A stretch of DNA of 22,652 bases from assembly GCA_049509915.1 (NCBI GenBank), contig JBEKZL010000156.1:1-22652 (forward strand), in the 5' to 3' direction. The notes under the pieces were generated by a model. The model ran no database searches, was not told where the DNA came from, and worked only from the letters and a program-made list of their open reading frames with translations. The stretch's first letter is position 1. Every line of letters starts with the position of its first letter. Positions 17,809 through 22,652 of this stretch are shown here, piece by piece. A program made the translations under genes and the position numbers. This DNA is from JBEKYD01 sp049509915 (GTDB lineage Bacteria > Acidobacteriota > Terriglobia > Bryobacterales > Bryobacteraceae).

Positions 17809-18176
17809 TCAACCCGGAATCGCGGCGCGGATTCCGAGCAGATCGGCTACCCTTCCGAGTGCGCCGTCGATAGTCCATACGTGCGTCCCAGGCGCAGCCA
17901 GGCAGGACGCAATTAAATGGGCATCCGTCAGGCCTATCCCCCTCGATGCCAGCCCCCGCGCTTCGATCATCAGACGCACATCCGCCAATCGAACTAGGAG
18001 AACCTGGTTAAGGTCGGCAGCGTGTTCCTGCGATCCGGCAGAAAGCCGCAAGCCAATTCCGCCACGACATACGGGTGGATGCAGAGCTGGTCATTGGCAA
18101 TCAGGCCCTCCAACTCTGCCTTGAAGCGGCCGCGGCGGAACATCTCAATCCAGATGGACGTGTCTGCAAGAATCAA
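17809..18176 (-). pseudogene. vapC: VapC-type PIN-domain toxin, interrupted by a frameshift
   Basis: VapC toxins are PIN-domain RNases. The N-terminal part reads MILADTSIWIEMFRRGRFKA and continues to RRNTLPTLTR, then stops; the C-terminal half is in another frame (NQVLLVRLADVRLMIEARG onward). Aligning to the family, one base is missing near 18004-18012: the reading goes from TTA to AAC by a -1 shift. Both halves together contain the four acidic PIN residues (D5, an E in VVAELACG, D in GLTDAH, D in WTIDGAL) and would be about 122 residues. There is no classical slippery heptamer, so I regard it as broken, or as a sequencing error. The TTG start overlaps the antitoxin stop (TTGA). The C-terminal half also has an open start but is unlikely to act alone. 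Confidence 0.8.
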
Positions 18177-18370
18177 TGTCCGTCAACTCGCAATCTGCGC
18201 ACATCCTCGATATTCGGAGCCGTTCCGGCCAGCGCCAGCAGCCGACGCCCTGCCTCGCGCGCGATTAGAGATTTCAGCGCCTCGCGTAGCAACTCCGCAC
18301 GCTCGGTGAGGCCGGTATATTCGTGTGCTGTCTTCAACAGGTTGTCATCGAGCGATACAGTTGCTCGCAT
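18173..18370 (-). CDS. vapB: VapB-type antitoxin
   Basis: A 65-residue ribbon-helix-helix antitoxin that binds its operator DNA and blocks the cognate VapC toxin. The N-terminus MRATVSLDDNLLKTAHEYTGLTERAELLREALKSLIARE is typical of the VapB type that carries the AGRRLLALAGT continuation. I use ATG 18370, with GGAGG five bases before it; an in-frame ATG six codons upstream lies over the ribosome site. The stop overlaps the toxin start by two bases, the usual toxin-antitoxin coupling. If the toxin is truly frameshifted, this antitoxin is an orphan that could still neutralise related VapC proteins. Confidence 0.87.
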   Translation of the reverse strand: MRATVSLDDNLLKTAHEYTGLTERAELLREALKSLIAREAGRRLLALAGTAPNIEDVRRLRVDGH

Positions 18371-18387
18371 AGCTCCTCCGTGCACCA

Positions 18388-18396
18388 ATTATAGCA
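18388..18396 (-). promoter_or_regulatory. Extended -10 promoter of vapBC
   Basis: On the minus strand the sequence is TGCTATAAT, a perfect TATAAT with the TGn extension, 18 bases before the vapB ATG. No clear -35 hexamer is seen, as is usual for extended -10 promoters. The predicted start, near 18381, leaves a very short leader of about 11 bases containing the GGAGG site. Confidence 0.6.
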
Positions 18397-18691
18397 CCCA
18401 ATCGCACCTAAAATAGGTTCATTCCATTCAGCCGTCGTAACCTCGACGCTCCCTTTAGGCAGCGTCTCAAGAACCACCCTTTTGAGACATGAACCAGCCG
18501 GTCAAATCCGCACGCCGCGATAGACCGCGAGTAGTCGCCCGGCGTCTGCCGAGGCGCGATGACGTATTGACTCTTGGGTACTGGCGCGAGGTGCTATCGA
18601 GGCGGTCCGCTTGTAGCAGTCCGGATGCTGCTCCAAAACTTACCTTCTGTGAAACGCATTAACCGCGTCCTCTATTGACTCGCCTACGGTC
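18397..18691. other. Gene-poor stretch between vapB and the small membrane protein
   Basis: I see no supported gene in these about 295 bases. One hairpin is present: GTCTCAAGA (18464-18472) with TTTTGAGAC (18480-18488), nine pairs including one G-T, loop ACCACCC, with no T tract after it on either strand. It may be a remnant of mobile DNA or a transcript end. Confidence 0.5.
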
Positions 18692-18976
18692 CTAGATCTT
18701 CCGAGGGATCCTAAGTTTCGCCAACCAGGCTTGGCCAGCAAGTATCCAGCAAATACCCAGGCCGGAAACCAATAATACTAGCGGGACTGCTTGCGCGGCC
18801 GAGTGGGACGAACCGGGAGTAAACAGGGAGAGAAGCCAGCGCGGATGCGTGAGAGCGCCTGCGAAGGTCTGAGCGTCGTATCCGTGCCACGATAGAATCA
18901 GATCGATAGAGCACCAGAGACAGTTACCCACAACCCACAAAATCTTAACCGACTTCTCTACACCAGTCTTAGACAT
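18692..18976 (-). CDS. Small hypothetical membrane protein, 94 residues
   Basis: Open frame from ATG 18976 with hydrophobic segments around SVKILWVVGNCLWCSIDLIL and AVPLVLLVSGLGICWILAGQAWLAKL, so two membrane helices with a loop between. I do not recognise a family. The start has only a weak ribosome site (GGAACGGG). A longer open frame upstream to 19213 overlaps the HTH fragment on the other strand and is not credible. It lies among degraded mobile genes, so it may be a passenger or remnant. Confidence 0.42.
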   Translation of the reverse strand: MSKTGVEKSVKILWVVGNCLWCSIDLILSWHGYDAQTFAGALTHPRWLLSLFTPGSSHSAAQAVPLVLLVSGLGICWILAGQAWLAKLRIPRKI

Positions 18977-19133
18977 CGGACCCGTTCCCCAATTCGCGTG
19001 ATTAGTTCTCCCTGGCCAAGGCCTAGCACTTTTCTGCTCCACCCCTCTTGGACGTTGGGTACGACTCCAGGGTTCCGCAATTCGGGCTCCGCAACGTTGC
19101 CGACACACGGACTCGCCCCCCAGGCGAAGAACC

Positions 19134-19253
19134 AAGGAGGCGGTCCAACACATGATCGCCGCCGGCAAACTGCCGACCGTCAAGAGCGACCGCCGCGTGT
19201 TCCTGGATATCAAAGATCTGGACCAATGGATCGACCAAGCGAAAATTCAGTGA
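19134..19253 (+). pseudogene. Excisionase-like HTH protein, C-terminal fragment
   Basis: The codons from 19134 read KEAVQHMIAAGKLPTVKSDRRVFL and end DLDQWIDQAKIQ before TGA. This is the second helix, wing and C-terminal helix of the MerR-type excisionase/AlpA-like HTH (pattern ...V..mI..GkLP.vk...rvfl...dLd.WI). The first helix is missing in this frame. Just upstream NVADTRTR appears in a different frame, separated by a run of six C at 19115-19121, so a frameshift in that run is likely. The fragment lies 148 bp before an integrase pseudogene, the usual excisionase-integrase order. Confidence 0.5.
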
Positions 19254-19498
19254 AGCCTCTCCCTATTAAGCTCTGCCCCACCTGCGGCGATACTGGTCTC
19301 GAGAAGCCACCATCGGTGCGTGCCCTGCGGAGCTTGCCCTGCAAGGCCCAGCCTATAGCTCGTCTGCGTTTTGTGATATATCTATATCGGCTGAAGACTT
19401 ATGAAGACCACCACAGAGAAAAAGACGTCCTCGACTTAGCGCGGCCTTGGCAGCATCTACCGGCGCACGTTGACGGAAGCAGAAGGCACAAAGCGTGA
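19226..19498 (+). CDS. Doubtful small ORF with a CPTC zinc-ribbon-like motif
   Basis: ATG 19226 overlaps the end of the HTH fragment and opens 90 codons starting MDRPSENSVKPLPIKLCPTCGDTGLEK, with another cysteine in LPCKAQ. The pattern C-x-x-C...C recalls small zinc ribbons found next to excisionases in integrative elements. The second half overlaps the probable integrase start and is compositionally random, so the real protein, if any, is shorter and probably frameshifted. Confidence 0.28.
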   Translation: MDRPSENSVKPLPIKLCPTCGDTGLEKPPSVRALRSLPCKAQPIARLRFVIYLYRLKTYEDHHREKDVLDLARPWQHLPAHVDGSRRHKA

Positions 19499-20383
19499 GA
19501 TTCCGACGTGGCATATTCAGTTCAGCGTCAACGGCAGGCAATACCGTGAATCCACCCATACGGAAAGCTACAATGAGGCCCAGCGATTCCTGAAACGGCG
19601 CATCACCGAAGTGACGTCGGGCAAGTTCCAGGGAACCAAGATTGACCGGACGCCAATGTCCGAATTGCTCAAAGATGTCCTCGCGGATTACGAACTGAAG
19701 GACAGGCACAGTTTGGACAGCATGGCACGGCCTCTCATCGACAAGTACCTGCTGCCCTACTTCGGTCGCTACCGGGCATGCAACGTCAAGATGCCCGTCA
19801 TCGCCGCGTACCTGCGCAGCCGGAAGGAGGCGGGCCGCGCCGTGGCAAGCATCAATCGGGAGTTGGGGTTGCTCCGCAGAGCCTTCACTCTGGGCGTGAC
19901 CAACGGCAAGGTGGGCCAGGCCAGCGTCCCCGACTTCAAGGGCCTGTTCCAGAAGGAAAAGAATGCGCGCGCCAACGGTTCTGGGAACATAGCGAGTACG
20001 AAAAGTTCCGGGATGCGCTGCCCGTGGATGAACGTGGCCCTTTCATCTTCGGTTACTGGACCGGGTGCAGGCTTGGCGAGATCCTTGCCCTGGAGTGGCC
20101 GCAAGTGGATCTAGAAGGCCGGACTGTGCGCCTGCGTGCGGACCAGACCAAGCCCGGCGAAGCGCGCATCATTCCACTGGGTGGGCCGGGTGGGGATCTG
20201 CATGACATGCTGGTGGACCAGCAGAAACGTCACGCGACCTTATGCCTGGATTCCCCCTGGGTATTCTTTCGGCAAGGCAGCAAGTACGTGGACCGGACGT
20301 CACCCAGACGTGGCCAGCCTGTGGATGACATTCGCAAGGGCTGGTCCAAGGGCAGTGGAAGCGTTACCAGCTTGGCCAGGTAA
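19401..20383 (+). pseudogene. Tyrosine recombinase/integrase, degraded
   Basis: Phage-type site-specific integrase remains. An ATG at 19401 opens MKTTTEKKTSST, then an in-frame TAG (19437-19439), then the frame resumes RGLGSIYRRTLTEAEGTKREIPTWHIQF, the arm-binding domain. The core-binding SAM-like domain follows (MSELLKDVLADYELKDRHSLDSMARPLIDKYLLPYFG ... VASINRELGLLRRAFTLGV). Near 19975 the frame shifts by -1 (from ...NARAN to RFWEHSEYEKFRDALP). The catalytic domain starts there with the active-site arginine in TGCRLGEILALEWPQVDLEGRTVRL and the K-type region TKPGEARIIPLGGPGG. The H-x-x-R and nucleophilic tyrosine boxes are absent: homology fades after about 20350. So it has three independent lesions and cannot be active. 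No attachment site or tRNA is seen near it. Confidence 0.88.
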
Positions 20384-20783
20384 GCGTGCCGCGTGCTGCC
20401 ACAGTCTTGGCAGGCAGTTGCCAATACCTGCCGCGCCCGGAGCGCGTCCGCCGGCCCACTTCCCGCGGCAGTTTCCTGAGCCGTTCTTCCAGGGCTTCCC
20501 GAGCGTCGGACCTGACCAGTTGCACCTCAGCCGCACCCAGAATCGAGCCGGGGGAATGATTTTCCCGTTGCCGCTGCTTGCCCCGCCGCCAGCAGCCGCG
20601 AAACCCAGCTCACGCTGCGGTCGAGCCGGGGCGTCAACTCCAGCACCACCGCCGCGGCTTCGCTCATCGGCCACGCCACCGCTTCCCGTTCGCAGAACGG
20701 AACCCGGATCCCTGGCCCGCAGGGTCACTCGGGGAGACTCAGCTGCTTAACCGAGTTTTGCCGCGAAAATGCAGGCTATATAG
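20384..20783. other. Degenerate 400-bp region after the integrase break
   Basis: No plus-strand gene is recognisable. On the minus strand a frame ends with TAA at 20364-20366, exactly where integrase similarity ends. It is preceded by AAEVQLVRSDAREALEERLRKL and a basic tail, which looks like the C-terminus of a real protein. Further upstream another minus frame reads MSEAAAVVLELTPRL, so a frameshifted minus-strand pseudogene up to about 20700 is possible. I cannot name it. Confidence 0.3.
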
Positions 20784-21223
20784 GTGCGCATAAATAATTC
20801 GATATCATTTGGAAAAACCTATCTGGCCTTCCTGGAGCAAGTGGTCGTGCCCGCCTTCTACCGCCGCCGCCACCGGATCTACCTGATCCAAGACAACGCA
20901 TCGTATCACAAGAAGCAGGAAACTTATGACTGGTTCAAGTCCAACCGCCGCTACGTGGAAGTCTTCCAGCTTCCGCCCTACTGGCCGGAATTGAATGCGA
21001 CCGAGCGCATCTGGAATTACACGTGCAAGTATGTCACCTTGATTACGTGCGACACCATCCGCAGGAGATTGAAGACTTGCTGAATCCCTTTTTTTTGATT
21101 TGTGATGTCAAAGCATTTATGCGCGCCTATATAGAAGCAAGATGTAGCGTTCAATCACCGCTTCGAGCCGAGATGTGGCTGAAGCCAAGGACGTCGACTC
21201 GCGTGTTTGCGTGTGTCTCTTGA
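20784..21223 (+). pseudogene. IS630-family transposase, C-terminal remnant with frameshift
   Basis: DDE transposase fragment. The segment YLIQDNASYHKKQETYDWF contains the second catalytic aspartate region, and LPPYWPELNATERIWNYTCKYVT the catalytic glutamate region. The N-terminal HTH and first aspartate are absent: the frame begins at a GTG at 20784 with a TAG just before it. Near 21040 the frame changes: the continuation DYVRHHPQEIEDLLNPF is in the next frame, so a second lesion exists. After about 21110 the tail is no longer recognisable. No terminal inverted repeats were found. Confidence 0.83.
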
Positions 21224-21544
21224 ACATCCTGTCCCACCAGCCGTGATTGTGAGGAGGAGACGATGCCGATGCCGCGACCCGCCGCTTCCACTCCGCAAGG
21301 ACCTCGTGGGCGACGAGTTACTCGAGGTTGTCCATCGCAAGGGTTGCTTCAACGTATACACCGGCTCGGCGCGGCATCGACGCGTCGCCACCCCGAGCCT
21401 GGAGGAAAGTCGATTGCCGGGCGGCTTCTGTACGACGAGGATGAAACAGCAGTGATGTTAATAGGTCTTCAGGAGCCCGGAGATAACCTGACGTCGAACG
21501 CTCTCCTGGGCATTGATCCCATCGACGCGGCTGCCAGTCAGGAA
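21224..21544. other. Unassigned stretch between transposase remnants
   Basis: Two overlapping plus-strand frames are open here. One contains LRKDLVGDELLEVVHRKGCFNVYTG, the other ends LYDEDETAVMLIGLQEPG and continues to a stop at 21559. They could be halves of one frameshifted gene, but I recognise neither. No RNA gene or clear repeat is visible. Confidence 0.35.
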
Positions 21545-21955
21545 CTACGAAAGATTTGAAGTCTCACTCTCGACGGTTCTGATATTCGAAAGTAGCTGAG
21601 CCATGAGCGGTCCGGGGCATTGTTGCCAGTTCTGATTTGTCTTTGCGGGGTGGTTTGGCAATCCACAGTCCAAGAACGTAAGGTTCGCGCATCGCGCCTC
21701 AGCGCCGTGGACGAGCTCGTTTACGCTCCACGGCCGTAGCAGCGGCGCTAAGGCAGCGACGTCAGGTTCACAAAGACTACCGACGGCGATGATCCGCCGT
21801 TGCACCACGTTAAGGCTGCCGACAGGAGGCAGCCCGAGCAGATCCCGGCCCGTCGCCCAGGAGAGGTTCGACACGCCGTTCATGAGTTGGGAACTGTCTT
21901 CACCTATGCGGGCAAGCAGGGTAGGTGCATGACTCTGGAACTCACTAAGCGGCAC
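21545..21955 (-). CDS. Hypothetical ORF, possibly lacking its true N-terminus
   Basis: From a GTG at 21955 the frame gives 136 residues including WATGRDLLGLPPVGSLNVVQ and LAPLLRPWSVNELVHG. The composition looks like genuine protein. The same frame stays open upstream through 22102, with NLLEPLQDACFQQTSLLVCPVSD, back to the stop codon of the IS4-like transposase fragment, but no ATG, GTG or TTG occurs in that extension. This suggests a gene whose start was removed or displaced when the neighbouring IS fragment arrived. I know no family for it. Confidence 0.35.
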   Translation of the reverse strand: MPLSEFQSHAPTLLARIGEDSSQLMNGVSNLSWATGRDLLGLPPVGSLNVVQRRIIAVGSLCEPDVAALAPLLRPWSVNELVHGAEARCANLTFLDCGLPNHPAKTNQNWQQCPGPLMAQLLSNIRTVESETSNLS

Positions 21956-22102
21956 GCGCCAGAAGAGGTTTGAATTCAGATCACTGCTGTCCGAGACAGG
22001 ACAGACCAGTAGCGAAGTCTGCTGAAAACAGGCGTCTTGGAGGGGTTCCAGTAGGTTATTTCGGTGGAGGTCTCCGGTTTTGAGTGTCGCGGCCTGTCCA
22101 AG

Positions 22103-22393
22103 TCATACCAATGCCAAGGTGAGTTGTTCGGCGGCCGGGATCAGGGGCGGGGGTCCCGTGGGCTTGTCAATCCACTTCGTCAGTTCGCGATAGGTAAACA
22201 GGTTGAGCCGCAGCATCGAGGCCAGAGTGGACAGGGACCAGTTGGCCTTGGAGAGGTGATGCAGCCATTTCAGTAGCAACAGCGCGATCAGGGCTGTCCA
22301 AATCTGGATACGCAGCGCGTTCTCACTGGTGCCGACAAAGGTTTTCACGGTCCGATTTTGTGGCACTGCGTGAGAATCCGAGAGATGGCTCAT
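22103..22393 (-). pseudogene. IS4-family-like transposase, C-terminal remnant
   Basis: QNRTVKTFVGTSENALRIQIW and TALIALLLLKWLHHLSKANWSLSTL followed by MLRLNLFTYRELTKWID match the C-terminal region after the catalytic glutamate domain of IS4-type transposases (KTFVGTSENAL-x-QIW is the landmark). The N-terminal two thirds with the catalytic aspartates are missing; the ATG at 22393 and the first dozen codons come from foreign sequence. The stop is at 22103. The right-hand terminal repeat was not found. Confidence 0.75.
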
Positions 22394-22394
22394 T

Positions 22395-22529
22395 TCAGGC
22401 TGCTTTCTTGAGGGTGCGAACGGCGATGAATTCGACGTTTGTGGCGGCCATGCGCGTGGCCTTAAGCAGCAGGTAGCGAAGATTCTGATAACCCCGCCCG
22501 CGGTTCATCAACATGCGAATGTTCCCGTT
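22395..22529 (-). pseudogene. Probable ISL3-type transposase, C-terminal remnant split by an IS256 element
   Basis: The last 44 codons read NGNIRMLMNRGRGYQNLRYLL and end NVEFIAVRTLKKAA before TGA at 22395-22397. The arrangement (an R-x-L-x-x-R-G-x-G-Y block then a basic tail) resembles the C-terminal end of ISL3-type transposases, but the fragment is short and the family call is tentative. Similarity stops where the terminal repeat of the IS256 element begins, so that element appears to have inserted into this gene. The IS4-like fragment begins two bases after its stop. Confidence 0.55.
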
Positions 22530-22556
22530 GGACGGTGTAAGATTTTTTGTGTAAAC
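22530..22556 (+). repeat. Left terminal inverted repeat of an IS256-family element
   Basis: GGACGGTGTAAG starts at 22530 and continues with a T-rich run and TTGTGTAAAC. IS256-family elements typically begin with a G-rich hexamer followed by GTGTAA and a second TGTGTAA. The end and the transposase start are 11 bp apart. The matching right end lies beyond the window. Confidence 0.65.
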
Positions 22557-22566
22557 GTTCTCCGCA

Positions 22567-22652
22567 ATGCTAAAAGGAGAACGTACGGAAGACATCAAAC
22601 CCGATCTCGTAGACGAGCTACTGAAGGGGTACGAGAAACCGGAAGACATCAT
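22567..22652 (+). CDS. IS256-family (mutator-type) transposase, N-terminal start
   Basis: ATG 22567 opens MLKGERTEDIKPDLVDELLKG and continues YEKPEDII to the window edge. The pattern (K)PDLVDELLK-x-Y-x-KPED is the characteristic N-terminus of IS256-family transposases, which move the element by a copy-out mechanism with a DDE active site. Only 28 residues are in the window, all without damage, so the copy may be intact. The inverted repeat lies directly upstream. Confidence 0.8.
   Translation, partial: MLKGERTEDIKPDLVDELLKGYEKPEDI

Noticed and set aside
18004..18012. Programmed ribosomal frameshifting in vapC
   Set aside because: No slippery heptamer of the X-XXY-YYZ type and no downstream structure that I can see; a plain deletion is simpler.
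18998..19498. 166-residue plus-strand ORF spanning the HTH fragment
   Set aside because: Only its 3' half (from 19226) has a credible motif; the upstream part is out of frame with the HTH.

Overview
The window looks like a chromosomal segment of a GC-rich, Gram-negative soil-type bacterium, most likely an acidobacterium of the Solibacter/Bryobacter kind. This placement is inference from overall gene content: a PknB-type kinase with a single membrane helix next to a CsgG-like protein, a TolC-RND efflux operon, VapBC, a pheA next to an S24-like regulator, several TTG starts, and poorly characterised membrane proteins. No rRNA, tRNA or CRISPR array was seen.

Left part (1-11000), mostly core genes. 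The 5' part of dnaG runs off the left edge. A CsgG/FlgT-like exported protein and a Ser/Thr kinase form a two-gene plus-strand unit. Prephenate dehydratase (pheA) is divergent from an XRE/S24-like regulator, with a perfect 26-bp palindrome between them. The stretch 6340-8225 is visibly more AT-rich. It carries a 37-residue putative secreted peptide ending in a CNPC motif, a seven-helix membrane protein and a small membrane-anchored helical protein, closed by a good terminator. A SprT-like metallopeptidase, fabH and a family 2 glycosyltransferase follow.

Middle (11000-17700). A tight minus-strand operon (tolC-like, lipoprotein adaptor, RND pump, DUF2892 membrane protein) is joined by stop/start overlaps of TGATG, ATGA and ATGA. 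It probably encodes a complete tripartite efflux system. A membrane-anchored coiled-coil protein is transcribed divergently.

Right part (17800-22652), an eroding accessory region. It holds a vapBC toxin-antitoxin pair whose toxin frame is broken, a small membrane protein, the remains of an integrative element (HTH fragment, possible zinc-ribbon ORF, and a tyrosine integrase with a nonsense codon, a frameshift and a lost C-terminus), then fragments of transposases of IS630, IS4 and probably ISL3 type. The start of an apparently intact IS256-family element is inserted into the ISL3-like remnant. The region reads as a repeated landing site for mobile DNA.

The best candidates for something undescribed are the peptide / seven-helix protein / anchored helical protein cassette with its palindrome and RBS hairpin, and the palindrome-controlled pheA/S24-like regulator pair.
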